A DNA stretch of 64,000 nucleotides from Microcebus murinus (GCF_040939455.1 NC_134106.1:41066001-41130000), one strand, 5' to 3'; numbered from the stretch's first letter, positions 1 through 12,542 are shown. The notes: a model not told the origin generated them from the letters alone. Translations and numbers: made by a program.

Positions 1-1190
1 GGTGACTGGGCTGCAGAGGAGACTTTCCACAGGGCAAGGAGGCAAGGAAGGCTTAAAGCAAGGACAAATAAAAACCACCTTTGCCTTTTTCCAGTCCTGG
101 GTTGGCCCACATTACCACTACTTCAGGGATTTTGTAAAATGCTGCTGCATCTCTTTTGAAAAAAGACAGCCTGGTCAGCAGAGTGAGATGACCTCTCCCA
201 ACAGAAGTGCCAGGATGTTTAGCCATCAAGCAGAAATTTCAGGGGCATTAGGACATTCCACTCTTCTGTCCCCAAATGAAAACCATGTAGGTCAAAAACA
301 TAAGTGAAGGGAGGACAGGATTAAAGCCTTTAGCTGCTCTAACCTCAGAAAAGTTGATGCAGTGTTGCCCTCAGCAAAAACAAACAAACAAACAAACAAA
401 AATCAACTCCAGAGAACTATATTGACATTGTATCCTAAAAACAATGATTCCTGATTTTAACAGAATATTATTATATGATCAGTGACCTCTGAAGTAGTAC
501 AACAAGGAGGATGACCTCCACCATCTACAATTCTTTATGCCTACACACACACACACACACACACATATGTATATTTTTAAATTGCAAAATATGTGTAAGG
601 AATTCCCTTCAAAGTATACACTTTCCCATTATATGTGCTTGGTTGCTTTTTTGGGGTAGGTAAGGAATAGCAAACTTTTTTCAAAAACTTTTGTTGGAAT
701 ATCCAGCTTTTTTAATACCAAAAGCATGTGCGAATTGAAGCATTCCTCTTTAAGTGACAATTAAAAAGTGAAATGAACCAATTTTTGCTGAAAACCATTC
801 TAAAATGTATTATTCACTTCCTTGCCTTCTTAATCAAAAGACACTAAACATAATTTAAGCTTTTTAAAAATAATGAAATAGGTTTCATTATTATGAATGA
901 TAATTATTCTACATTGCTGTGATACAGGGAGACCCTTAGGGATTGCTGCAGTATATTGAGCTTCCTGCCTGTACATGAAGTGGTCTAGCTGCTTTTTTTT
1001 TTCCATTTTGTGTTAGCTGTTCATAAATTTTCCCTGTCCTTGCCTGCTGGGGTAATGTCTGTTGGTTGCCATTTTTTTTTTTTTTTTACGACTGTCACTG
1101 TAGTCGGTCTATCTGCTTTCATCAACTTCTAACCCAGTCAAAAGCAAGAAATTCCCAATGTGCCAAAGCTCAGGCAAATTGCCTTGCACT
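1..1190. other. Unique intron sequence with simple repeats
   Basis: No gene or family repeat is recognised. It holds an AAAC run near 380-402, an AC dinucleotide run at about 543-566, and T homopolymers near 994-1004 and 1071-1087. The open frame at 2-307 has no recognisable domain. Confidence 0.6.
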
Positions 1191-1199
1191 GGGGTTTTA

Positions 1200-1385
1200 G
1201 ACCAGTACTTCTTATACTTGAATGTGCTACAATTAACTTGGGTATCTTATTAAAATGCAGATTCTAAAGATATTGTTTTGGTAGTTCTGAAATGAAAACT
1301 AAGTTCTGTGTTTTTAATCAGCTTCCAGGGGATGCCTTTGCTGCTATTTCTTGGAATACATTTTGAGTAGCAAGCTATTAGACAA
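1200..1385. mobile_element. Old hAT-Charlie-type MER fragment
   Basis: The stretch begins with CAGTACTTCTTATACTTGAATGTGC-like sequence and ends near TTTTGAGTAGCAAG. Between them lie the phrases TTATTAAAATGCAGATTCT and CTTCCAGGGGATGC, typical of short non-autonomous mammalian hAT elements of the MER5/MER20 kind. It is heavily diverged, and I could not define target-site duplications. Confidence 0.5.
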
Positions 1386-1389
1386 TCAG

Positions 1390-2571
1390 GTGTTTTTTTT
1401 TTAGAATTCTGTGTAGAAGTAAATTAGTTTTAAGTGAGGGATCAAGGACTACTCTTCTATAAATAAGCTCTAAAAATTTAGAATATTTTAAATTTGCTAA
1501 TTTCCAAAATGGCTTTCCTTATCAATATGCTCATCCTCTGACCTACAGCAGACAAACATATCTCCCTTCTGTACATGAACACAAAAATTAATCTCTGCCT
1601 CTCTTATGGAACTTATATCTTCATATATTGTTGTTATTTATATATTATAGATAAGTCAAGTACTAAAACTCAAGAAGGATCTCACATATCTGTGAATCCT
1701 CTGAAACTACACCTTGCTCAAAAATGGTTGATGAATAAATGTAGAGATTAAAATCTACAGTATTCTTTCCACATAATTTCTGATTATTTCCTGCACGAAT
1801 TTTTCAGATAAACAGGAATTGAAACAATATAATAAAATATATCAATATCGATTTCTAATAAACTATTAAAGAAGTGTTTTCAGAATTCCTGCCTCTATGC
1901 TATACGTAACTCTTCTTAGTTTCCCTATACACCTAATAGAACACACACATACACACACATCTAAACATGTGCTATCTTCATAGTCTTTCATTTTCAAAAC
2001 CTTTAAAGAAAGGTTCTAGAATTAATACTAAAATATAAATGACTAACTGCAGCTTAAAGTGCTATTTCCTACCCCAAAGTCTGCAAGAAGGTTGAAGAAT
2101 TTGAGGCTTTTAATTATAAAGCAAAAGATACTTTAAATAGAGACCCTCTGAATGCTCCCTCATATTATGTTAACAGTGAGTTTCTTCTAACTGAGTAATC
2201 CATAGCTTTCCTACTCCTAGGCTGTGAAGTTTTTCTATAGTGATAACCTGCTTCTAGGCTGATAGGAAGAACTAATATGCACAGAAAATCCACTCCAAAA
2301 AATGCAAGCTTTAGAACCAGTCAAGGCTAAAGCAGAACAAACATAAAAATCGATTTGGCAGTTCATTTGAATCTACATTGTGCTTCTTTTCAATGGCAGA
2401 CAGGACTAATCCTCTATTGGAAAAGAATAAAGCAAAATCCCAATTTCCATTAAATGTTTGTATAGAAAAAGAAATAGTAATTGTCCCACCACAAATGATT
2501 TAAATATCTAAGTAAAATTATCAATGAAAGCAAACATCATGCTAACTTTTGAGTTAATATGATACAATATC
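1390..2571. other. Unique intron sequence
   Basis: AT-rich sequence without a recognisable gene or family repeat. A short AC-rich run lies near 1940-1961. Confidence 0.55.
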
Positions 2572-2581
2572 CTTTTCACTA

Positions 2582-2880
2582 TTTTTAAATATATTTTTTG
2601 AGACAATCTCACTCTCTTGGTCTGAGTTGAGTGCCATGGCATCAGCCTAGCTCACAGCAACCTCAAAACCCTGGGCTCAGCAATCCTCTTGCATCAGCCT
2701 CCTGTGTGGCTGGGACTACCACAGGCGTTCACCACCACACCCAGCTAATTTTTCTATTTTTAGTAGAGATGGGGGTCTTGCTCTTGCTTAGGCTGATCTT
2801 GAACTCCTGACCTTAAGAGATCTTCCTGCCTCAGCCTCCCAGAGTGGTAAGATTACAGGTGTGAGCCACTATACCCGGCT
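2582..2880 (-). mobile_element. Alu SINE (dimeric), antisense
   Basis: The element reads from TTTTTGAGACAATCTCACTC through GGCGTTCACCACCACACCC to GGTGTGAGCCACTATACCCGGC, so its sense strand is minus and its A-rich tail is at the left end. Both monomers are present. The direct repeat CTTTTCACTA at 2572-2581 and 2881-2890 is the target-site duplication. Divergence is moderate. It lies in the NRXN1 sense orientation. Confidence 0.93.
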
Positions 2881-2890
2881 CTTTTCACTA

Positions 2891-3569
2891 ATTTAATATG
2901 GCACATCAATTTGCTACGTACCTCACACCTTTAATTACATCAGTGTTTACCTACATGAAATTATGAATGTAATCGATACCAGGTGCTCAGAAGGAAAATG
3001 TGAGACATAAAATAAGTCAAAATAATTTAGAGAAATTTATATAATGCTGCTCTGTACCAACAAATTCCTAAACAATAGAGAATAAGAAGAAAATAACTCT
3101 AGATGATATTCTACAGAGTCTAGAAGAATTTCTCCTGATCACAGGATATCAATGTGATGAAAAGTACACAAAAGGTGTCCGCATATGCCTTTTCTGACCC
3201 TACAGATTGTTCACTGTGAAAATAGCTGGAAATCAGTTCAGAAATCTGAGCATAAAACTGGCAAGCAAGACACTCTGCAGCTACAGATGAGCTCTGCCTA
3301 GGATGCAGTGCAGACAGTTACAAAATGAAGTTCCTACATTTGCTTTCTTGGTCATTCAGAGGTTGCTCAGTTGTGAAAGGCAGACAACAGAACCTCAATT
3401 TCAGATAAGATAAAAGTCATAAAATAGTTATTTACTTCCCACGACAAAACAAACCCAACAAGTCAGCATATTTTGCTGAAAAGGAAAGTGAGAATAGGTA
3501 TGAGCTTGGTAGCGCATTGTAAATCTCAGGCCACAGTTGCCATAAGACCACACTTCGGAGTTGTAGGGA
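2891..3569. other. Unique intron sequence
   Basis: Nothing coding and no family repeat recognised; a mixed AT-rich stretch between the Alu and a MIR. Confidence 0.5.
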
Positions 3570-3720
3570 AATGGATTTGAGCCCCAGCCCAAGAAAGCAT
3601 GGCTGAACTACTAAGTATCTCTAATTTCAGTGTCCTTATCACAAAACATGGATGGTAATCTCTACCTAATGAATAGGTTATAGGATAAATAAAGTAACAT
3701 TTATGGATTGTTTAGCAAAA
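3570..3720 (+). repeat. MIR SINE fragment
   Basis: The order of landmarks follows the MIR core and 3' part: TGAACTACTAAGTATC, then TCAGTGTCCTTATCACAAAAC, then GGTAATCTCTACCTAATG, then GGATAAATAAAGTAAC. Strongly decayed, as expected for this pre-eutherian family. Confidence 0.6.
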
Positions 3721-3944
3721 TGACTGCTTAATAATAGTATTTATTACTACTTCCATGGAAGACAATCATATTCAAGTATAAACTTTATAGTCTCTTTCAG
3801 CTTGTCTGAAAATTAAGGGGATGGATTGAATGTACAGTAAAATTCTGTATCACCAGAGGCTTAAATGAATTAAAACACATAAAGCAGTTAGGGGGTACTA
3901 CAGAAGAGTAAGCTATAATCACAGAGAGATATATAGTGTGTTAA

Positions 3945-4095
3945 GAAGATGGGCTCAGACCACCTTATCTGCATTCATATTCCTATTCTGCTGCTGTCCA
4001 CCTGTGTGCTTTGGACAAGTCACTTAAACTCTTTCTGCCTCAGTTTTCTCATCTGTAAAATGATAATAATGATAATAGTATTTACTTTTTTAATT
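3945..4095 (+). repeat. MIR SINE fragment
   Basis: Contains the MIR landmarks TTGGACAAGTCACTTAAACT, CTGCCTCAGTTTTCTCATCT and GTAAAATGATAATAATG. It ends just before the L1 that starts near 4130. Confidence 0.85.
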
Positions 4096-5379
4096 GTTTG
4101 AAAATGAAATGAGTGAATAGATATCAATAAGCAGGGGTGGAGCAAGAATGTTGAATAGAATCAACCAGCTGATTGTGTCTCCACACAAACACCAAATTCA
4201 ACAACTATCCACACAAGGAAGGACCTTCCAAAGAACTAAATATCAAGTGAGCAATTATAAAAAGATAGTATTGCATTGCCTACACCACCAGTCCCCCATC
4301 CCTAAACAGTGCTGCACTAGCATGCCAAGTGCAGAGAGAATCGTGTGTCCAAGGGGGGAGGAGAGTCAAGTGATTGTGGGACTTTGCATTTGAACTTAGG
4401 TCTGTCCTGTTATAGGGTAACACAGCATAAGGCAGAACTCTGCCGGTGCCCAAGGAGGGAACATTTAGACCAGCCTGGCCAGAGGGAAATTCTCCACCCT
4501 GAAATCTGACTTCTGGCCAGCCCTACAATCAGGTGACAAAAAGCAGCATGGAGCATGGAATGAATTTGTAAGGCAGTCAGGCCACAAAGGTTATAGTCCC
4601 TGGGCAATTCCTGTGGCCATACTGGCTGTGAACCAGTGGGCTTGGGGTGCACATGACCCAGTGAGATACCAGTGGTGTGATCAGGCCAGTGCCTATGTCA
4701 CCCCTACCCCAGTTCCAGGCAGTTCAGTTCAAGGAGAATCTTCTACTTGGAGAAAGGAAAGAGTTTTTATTTTCCAAAGGACTTTGTTTGGCAACTTGAG
4801 TACCAGCTCAGCCACAGTAAAATAAAGTACAAAGCAGACTCCTGAAGCCCCTGTTTGCAGGCCTTAGTTCCTAGACAGCATTTCTAGATCCACCCTGGGC
4901 CAAAAGGAAACATGCTACTCTGAAAGGAAAGTCTCAGTCCTGACAGGATCCACCACCTGCCAACTAAAGAGCCCTTGGACTTTCAATAAACATCAGAGGT
5001 ACCCAGGCAACAGTCAACACGGGCTTTGGGTGACACTGGGCTAGCTTCCAAGGTAACCTGGCATGGTCCTTGCTCCTAAGGCCATGAGGGAGTACCCATA
5101 TCACTCCTCCCTCAACTCCAGTAGTCCAACACAGACAGAAAGGGAAGAGAGTGAAAGACTTTGCCTAGTAATCCAGGAAATTCTCCCATATCATACTCAA
5201 GTCCACCAAGGAGGTACCACCAGGAGTCTGCAAGAGTCAGTGCATTACTGGCTTGGGGCACCACCAGTACTGATACAGTCGCAGTGACCAAAGACTTCAA
5301 ATCTTTTTGAATATCTAGAAAGCCTCAAGAGGGATGGGTTCAAATAAGCACAGATTGTGAAGATTAAAATAAATACCCA

Positions 5380-6350
5380 ACTCTTCAATGCCCAGGCATA
5401 ATGAACATCCATAAGCATCAAGAACATCTAAAAAATCATGACCTCATGAAATGAACTAAGTAAGATACCAGTGGTCAATTCTGAAGTGATGGAGGTATGT
5501 GACCTTTCAGAGAAAATATTCAAAATGACTTTTGTAGAGAAGCTCAATAAACTTCAAGACAACACAGAGAAGGAATATAGAAGCTTATCAGAGAAGTTTA
5601 AAAAAGAGATTGAAATAATAAAATAAGAAATCAAGTAGAAATCTGGACCTGAACAATTCATTTGACAAACTGAGAAATGCTTCAGAGGCCATCAACAGCA
5701 GTATTGATCAAGCAGAAAAAAGAATTAGTAAGCTTCAAACCAAGTCATTTGGAAATAAACAGTGAGAAGAGAAAAAAAAGAATGAAGCATACCTGCAAGA
5801 TCTAGAAAATAGCCTCAAAAGGGCAAATCTAAGAGTTACTGGTCTTAAAGACGAGGCAGAGAGAGACATTGGGGTAGAAAGTTTATTCAAAGAATAACTG
5901 AGAACTTTCCAAACCTAGAGAAAGATATCAATATTCAGGTAAAAGGAGGTCATAGAACACTAAGCAATTTTAACCAAAATAAGACTACCTCGATGTATTT
6001 AATAGTCAAACTCCTGAAGGTCACAGACAAAAAAAAAATGTCCTAAGGGAAGCAAAAAATAAGAAAAAAATAACATATAAAGGAGTTCCAATATGTCTGG
6101 GAGTAGATTTCTCAGTGTAAAGCTTATAGGCTAGGGAGAGTGAGTGGTATGATATAGTCACTATGCTGAAAGAAAGAACCTTCACCATAGAATATTATAT
6201 CCTGCAAAAATATCCTTCAAATATGAAGGAGAAATAAAGACTTTCTCAGATAAACAGAACTTGAGAGATTTCAGCAACACCAGACCTCTCCTACAATAAA
6301 TGCTAAAAGGAGTTTTCAATAGGAAAGAAAAAGACATTAATGAACAATAA
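5380..6350 (+). pseudogene. L1 ORF1 remnant
   Basis: L1 ORF1 encodes the RNA-binding trimeric chaperone of the retrotransposon. The region keeps the coiled-coil phrases (GAAAAAAGAATTAGTAAGCT, GAGGCCATCAACAGCAGTAT) and downstream RNA-binding-domain sequence (CTACAATAAATGCTAAAAGG). In-frame stops such as AAATAA and AAATAG break every frame, so no intact product is possible. Borders are approximate. Confidence 0.75.
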
Positions 6351-6808
6351 TAAAAAACATCTGAATGTATACAGCTCACTGGTAACAGTAAGTACACAAA
6401 TAAAGAAAACTAGATTGCTGTAATTGCAGTGTATAAACCACTTACATCTTCAGTAGAAAGAGTAAAGGACAAATCTATCAAAAACAACTACAACTTTTTG
6501 AGAGATAGAATAGAAAACATAGAAGGAAACCACAAAAAGTAAAAACTATGGGGATGGAAAGTAAAGTGCAGAATTTCTTTTACATTTCTCTTTGCTTATT
6601 TGTTTGTAAACAGAGTTGTCATATGTTTAAAATAATCAGTTATAAAATGTTTGTCATAAGCTTCATGGTAATATCAAATCAAAAAACCTACAATAGATAT
6701 ATAAAAAATGAAAAGCAAGAAATTAAAACACACTACCAGAGAAAAATCACTTTTAACAAAGAAAGAAAGAGAGGATCATGAAACAACCAGAAATGAAACA
6801 ACAACACA

Positions 6809-6895
6809 GTCTACGGCCACACCACCCTGAACGCGCCCGATCTCGTCTGATCTCGGAAGCTAAGCAGGGTCGGGCCTGGTTAGTACTTGGATGGG
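6809..6895 (+). pseudogene. 5S rRNA retropseudogene, 3'-truncated, no A tail
   Basis: The 87 bases match 5S rRNA positions 1 to about 87, from GTCTACGGCC through GCGCCCGATCTCGTCTGATC to TACTTGGATGGG. I see one difference, a T-to-C change (GGCCACACC for GGCCATACC). The last ~34 bases of 5S are missing and no poly-A follows. A perfect 14-bp direct repeat GAAACAACAACACA flanks it (6795-6808 and 6895-6908; the second copy overlaps the last G). This is the signature of an RNA copied by L1 machinery. It sits inside the old L1 between ORF1 and ORF2. It keeps the A box and C box region, but transcription from it is not shown. Confidence 0.95.
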
Positions 6896-6914
6896 AAACA
6901 ACAACACAACAGTA

Positions 6915-8590
6915 GTAATTCTTTACCTCACAATAACAACATTAAATGTGAATGGACTAAATTCTCCAATCAGAAGACATAGAGTGGCTGAATGGATAAA
7001 AAACCAAGACCCAAATATATGTTGTCCACAAGAAACACACTAGGCCTATAAAGTGCAGTCTGCAATCCCCAGGCTGTGCACCAGTATGAGAATGTGGCCT
7101 GTTAGGGACCGGGACACAGAGCTCTACTGCCTCCCCACTGTCCATGGAAAAATTGTCTTCTATGAAACTTAGGAACTAGAGGGCCCCACAGCAGGAGGTG
7201 AGCACCAGGCAAGTAAGTGAAGCTTCATTCTGGTGAGCAGTGGGCTAGTGAGCAAGTGAAGCTTCGCCTGTATTCACATCTGCTCCCCATTGTTTGTGTC
7301 ACCACCTGAGCTCTGCTTACCCCAGCCCCTTATCTGTGGAAAAATTGTCTCCCATGAAACCAGTCCCTGATGCCAAAAAGCTTGGGGACCACTGCCTATA
7401 AAGACACACATAGACTGAAAGTAAAGGGATGGAAAAAGATATTCTATGCAAATGGAAACCAAAAAAAAGAGCAGGTATAGCTACACTTGTATCAGATAGA
7501 ATAGATTTCAAGATAGAAATTATAAAAAAAGACAAACAAGGTCATTATGTAATGATGAAAGGCTCAATCCAGTGAGAGGATATAATAATTCTAAATACAT
7601 ATGCACCCAACACTGAAACACGCAAGATATAAACAGCAGATATTATCAGATCTAAATTAAGAGATAAGCCCCAATAAGATAAACATTGGAGACCTCAACA
7701 ATCCACTTTCAGCACTGGACAGATCCAGACCAAAAATTAACAGAAACATTGGAGTTAACCTGCACTGTAGACCAAATGGACCTAACAGATATTTACAACA
7801 TGTTTCATCCAACAGCTGCAGAATACACATTTTTCTCATCAGCTCATGGATCATTCTCAAGAATAGACCATATGTTAGACCACAAAAAAGTCTTCAAAAA
7901 TTGAAAAAATTGAAATAATATCAAGTATTTTCTCTGACCACAATGGAATAAAACTGGAAGTCAATAACAAAAGGAACATTGCAAACTATACAAATGCATG
8001 GAAATTAAATAATATGCTCCTGAATGACCAGTGGATCAATGATGATATTAAGAAGGAAATTAAAAAATGTCGTAAAACAAATGAAAATGAAAACACAATA
8101 TATCAAAACCTATGGGATACAGCAAAGTAATAAAAGGAAAGTTTATAGCAATAAGTGCCTTCATAAAATAACTAGAAAATCTTCAAATAAACAACCTAAT
8201 AATTAATCTCAAAGAACTAGAAAAACAAAAGCAAACCAAATCCAAAATTAGTGGAAGAAATAAAAAAAACAGAGCAGAAATTAAAACAAAAAAAATTATG
8301 AAACAAAAAGTTCATTTTTTGAAAAGATAAACAGATAAAGCTTTAGCCAGACTAATTAAACAGAAGAGAGAGAAGACCCAAATAAATAATATTGGAGATG
8401 AAAGGGAAGACGTTACAACTGAGACTGCAGATATTCAAAGAATCATTAAAGATTACTGAGAGCAACTATATGCCAATAAATTAGAAAACTTAGAGGAAAT
8501 GAATAAATTCCTAGACACATACAACTTACCAAGATTGAACCAGGAAGAAATTCAAAACCTAAATAAACCAAACTCATTCTACAAGGTCTG
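6915..8590 (+). pseudogene. L1 ORF2 remnant (endonuclease region and start of RT), truncated
   Basis: The ORF2 start is recognised by ACATTAAATGTGAATGGACT and AGAGTGGCTGAATGGATAAA, then the endonuclease region (GGATCATTCTCAAGAATAGA, CACAATGGAATAAAACTGGA). It is split by the hAT element at 7054-7394, frameshifted many times, and ends near 8590 before the RT catalytic motif. Confidence 0.8.
7054..7394. mobile_element. Non-autonomous hAT DNA transposon nested in the L1
   Basis: The right end reads ...GCTTGGGGACCACTG, whose complement CAGTGGTCCCCAAGC is a hAT-type terminus. The left end (TGCAGTCTGCAATCCCCAG) is its degraded partner. CCTATAAAG stands on both sides (7045-7053 and 7395-7403), and the outer L1 sequence resumes exactly (CCTATAAAGACACACATAGA), so the target duplication is the usual ~8 bp. 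The internal phrase GGAAAAATTGTCTxCxATGAAAC occurs twice in the same direction (about 7146 and 7339), which suggests an internal rearrangement. No transposase is present. Confidence 0.85.
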
Positions 8591-8801
8591 TCTCACACCT
8601 TCATACTAAACACTGAGAACAGAAAGATGTAACTCTGGTCTAGATTCCTTCTGTAGGTCCTATTTTAGCTTCTGGCTTTCATGAATGGCAAGAATATTAG
8701 GATATCAGTCATATTTGTTTTTCCAGCTTCAGATTCTAGTTAAGAATTTTTGTCAAACAGACATGAACTAGAAAATCCTTCGAGAATGGGAATAGGAGAT
8801 T
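8591..8801. other. Unique spacer between two L1 elements
   Basis: Non-repetitive intron. Its right end holds the target site GAAATATTTGTTTTTT used by the next L1. Confidence 0.55.
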
Positions 8802-8817
8802 GAAATATTTGTTTTTT

Positions 8818-9213
8818 TTTTTAATTATTTTTTTTATTTTGGCATATTATGGGGGTACAGATTTTAAGGTTTCAATAAATGCCCATTTCCCCCCCTCCCC
8901 CCAAAAGTCTGAGTCTCCATCATGACCATCCCCCAGATGGTGCACATCCCACTCACCATGTATGTATATACCCGCCCCCCTCCCCCCTCCCACCTGCCCA
9001 ATACCCTATTACTGTAGCACCTATGTGTCCATTTAGGTGCTACTCAGTTAATACCAGTTTGCTGGAGAATATATCTGGTGCTTGTTTTTCCAATCTTGGG
9101 ATACTTCACTTAGTAGTATGGGTTCCAGCTCTAACCAGGAAAATATAAGGTGTGCTATATCACCATTGTTTCTTAGAGCTGAATAGTACTCCATGGTGTA
9201 CATATACCACATG
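8818..9213 (-). mobile_element. 5'-truncated L1, 3' end only, antisense, with target duplication
   Basis: Read in plus orientation, the T-rich tail is followed by GGCATATTATGGGGGTACAG, C-rich 3' UTR sequence and the end of ORF2 (GAATAGTACTCCATGGTGTA). The 16-bp direct repeat GAAATATTTGTTTTTT at 8802-8817 and 9214-9229 marks the integration. The 3' UTR type is the same as that at 42385, and I read it as a strepsirrhine L1 subfamily. Low decay suggests a lineage-specific insertion. Confidence 0.9.
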
Positions 9214-9229
9214 GAAATATTTGTTTTTT

Positions 9230-10600
9230 AATGTAAGGTTTGCTAGGTTTTGCTCACAAAACTGCACATTACTGGCTTTAGGACCATTATCCTTCCATCA
9301 TCTCTTGGCCCTACTCTGTCTGCCATTCCAGGGAAACAAACTAGGAATCAATGGATCTGTGTGCTGGGTTAGGCTTGGCTTATTAGTTGGTTGCATGACT
9401 AAAGACGATAAAGGTGAGTTAGCTTAACTCTGTGTTCTACTGACCTCAAAGTGTTGGGGCAAGTGGGGAAATAGATGAATGATAAAGGAAAATAAAGTTC
9501 AGGGGGAAAGTTAGAAGGGCAGAACAACAAAAGGTAGTAATATTGAGAACTCGGAAGAATCTAGGCAAACATTTAAAAAGCTTCAATTCTTTATAGTATC
9601 ACAGACTATATCATATCACCCATTCCAAAGTATGAAGTTGCTTATGGTTTAGAGTTTGGAGCAAGAGATCCATAGTATTCAACCACTAGAAAGTACATTA
9701 TTTTTTCTCTCTTAGTCAACTCCTATATAATAGTAGTGACTTTTAGATTGTTTAGTTAGGTACTATGGGTTGGTAGAAGGGAGTACCCTGATTAATTGTC
9801 CATCAATATTTATTGCAGGCACAGGAGGAACTAATGGCAGGAGTGATATACAGGCTACACATCTCATGAATCTAATTCCAGTCCAACCCTTTTAATTTCT
9901 CCATGAGATATAAGAGACTTGGGGAAGAAAAATAGCTTCTTAAGATTGCACAGCTAGTTGCTTTCAATTTTGGAACATAATTACAAAGGCAATTTATATA
10001 TTTGCTTATTCCTGTTATATATCTCTATTAGTAATGTGAAATATGAATTTTTGCTACTTCAAAAGCTGTTTTATTTCTTAAATTTGTGATGTCTCTTTTA
10101 TATTTTGCCAGTATAAGGAAATGACTGTCTAATTTTGTCAAAGTAATATTTATTCTCAATCCCTGTTATATATCACCCATTCCTCCTTATTTGAAAGTTG
10201 ATAAAATCTGTTGGCAACCCTCTTGAAGCTGCAAAGCAGTTACTCAAAACAGTTTGCAGAATGTGCAATATAAATGGGTACATGAGCCATTCTTGAAAAC
10301 TGATGTGCTTTTTTGCTTCATATGTTTAACTCAATTTTCCTAAAGTCTATTATAAACTTTAAAATTATTTATCACCTTTTTACATTCTTATTTTAAAATT
10401 TCCAAACTATAACATAGTGATCTTTCAGGATCACATCTGAAACAGATAACATTTCCAATATTCCCTGAGGAGCTATGGGTAAGAAATGATGAGCAATTCC
10501 ATAGGTATTTTTAGATGTAAAATATTAATAGAATATACAGTTTAATGTTACTCCAGATGGAATATTAAAGATGAAACATTTCACTTCCCCTTGACTTACC
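9230..10600. other. Unique intron sequence
   Basis: AT-rich, no recognisable gene or family repeat. No frame outside repeats shows a known domain. Confidence 0.5.
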
Positions 10601-10965
10601 AGGTGCCTACTCTCATTTGGAAATATTTCTTGGCAATAAACTCTAGTTGGAGAGATAGAAATGCATAATTTAAACACAGTGTAATAAGTATTGTTTTGAG
10701 GTAAAAGACTAAAGCCACAGGGGTAAGAAAAGGCATGGTGAATTTGGTGGCAGGTAAGTAGAGTATTGCTAGGGTAGAATGTTTACATTGTTGTGGTGAC
10801 AGAGATAAAAGAATCTGTAAATAGAGAGAGGCAGAGGTTAGATCACAATGAGGATTTTGTAGTTCATTTTAAGGAATGTAAGGAGCTTAAACCTATCAAG
10901 CAGGACAGTGATAGAGTCAGACATTTTAGAGATACCCCTAGGAGTAAAGAAAGATTTATGTTTAG
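10600..10965. repeat. Possible ancient LINE (L2-like) fragment
   Basis: GAGGATTTTGTAGTTCATTT, GGAATGTAAGGAGCTTAAAC and AGCAGGACAGTGATAGAGTC follow, in order, a widely dispersed old mammalian repeat in L2-antisense style. The frame at 10793-11068 comes from it and is not a gene. The family name is uncertain. Confidence 0.35.
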
Positions 10966-12189
10966 TGATTCTTTCAATCATAATAAAATATTTATTATAC
11001 TCCATAAGATTTTGTCATTCTGCAATATATTTATTAATCTCTCAAAATTCAGAAGAACATATATGTAAAAGTTAAGTCCTATATGTAAAATGTGGAAGAA
11101 TCTTTGGTATTGTCTGGTGTCCATTTGGATGTGGATTTTTAAAAATTGGTTTTGGAGGCAGATTATTTTTCTGTGTACTAGTTGCTGTAGTTTTCTTGAC
11201 TCTTTTTCACTATTCCCAATTTAAGCACCTTGGCATATGAAACTTCATGGTTGCAAAAGTGGGGTTTTAATATTAAATTTTGCATTGTTTGTTTAGACTT
11301 TTCTCTCTGAAAATTCACAGAATTATTCAAGGCTACCTCTTCTACTTTCTCCCTCCCTACCTTCCTTTGCCTCTCAAATCAACAACCTGAAGATAGGCTC
11401 AGTTAACAACACTAGTTTGTAGTAATGATGTAGCTAATGTGACATCATGAATTATAGTCTAGGCAGGGAATGTTACGTGCAGATTTTCCATTATCTCCTG
11501 TCTCCCAAACTCCATGGCAGATTATTCATATTCATTCCTTACTATATGCATCTAATTAAAGTGCAAATTAAAATAACTTAGAATTCTTCAGGAAAGACAG
11601 AAGGAGGCTAACAGCTATTGCTCTTCTCATTGCTAAAACCCTGGAAACATTTTCTGAATTCCACAGATACACAGTGTGAGAAGCCGATTGTTTAAACATG
11701 GAATCATGAGGGCACCGCAGTTTTGAAAACAGTGGGACAGCCTGTTGCCCTATAGCCAGGTGCTAATCTGTAGTAACCGAAGGAATAAAAAATGCTTCAT
11801 GAAACCACTAGATTTCTTCTTTCAGTTAATTATTGAATATTTTAAATTGATTTATTTTTCCTGCCGCACAAATGTAAGGAATTTCCAATCAATAGATCAT
11901 GTTCTTCTCAAGTGCCACGCAAAACTAATTCTTACAATATAACTACCCACTGTGAAAAGATAGTAGGAAACCTGTAAGAAGGAATCATAATGTTATACCA
12001 CCAGATGCTATGCAGAACATGGATGTAGTATACTGTGGGAAGCAGGAAGATGATTATCTTAGAAAAAGAGATAGACTTTTCTACAAATATTATGCTGTGA
12101 TTCCTAATATTAATACTTAAGAGGATGGGAACTTGCTTCACCTCTGAAATAGCTCTAAATCATTTTCTGTTTTTACCAGTTCAGTGCTT
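10966..12189. other. Unique intron sequence
   Basis: No supported feature; AT-rich throughout with a pyrimidine-rich patch near 11336-11375. Confidence 0.5.
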
Positions 12190-12203
12190 TTCATCAGACT
12201 ATT

Positions 12204-12542
<339 letters not shown>

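Larger units (their letters stand above)
4130..8590 (+). mobile_element. Old L1 LINE, 5' end to mid-ORF2, 3' part missing
   Basis: The 5' end (GGGGTGGAGCAAGAATG...) and the AACAACTATCCACACAAGGA phrase fit the start of old mammalian L1 elements. A decayed 5' UTR, ORF1 and the first part of ORF2 follow in order. The copy stops near 8590 inside ORF2, so the C-terminal half of the reverse transcriptase, the 3' UTR and the poly-A are absent. Two later insertions interrupt it: a 5S rRNA fragment at 6809 and a hAT element at 7054. It lies antisense to NRXN1. Confidence 0.88.

Noticed and set aside
2..307. 101-codon open frame at the window start
   Set aside because: No recognisable domain, no splice context and a length expected by chance.
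6809..6895. Functional 5S rRNA gene
   Set aside because: The last ~34 bases and the Pol III T-run terminator are missing, and target duplications show it is a retrocopy.
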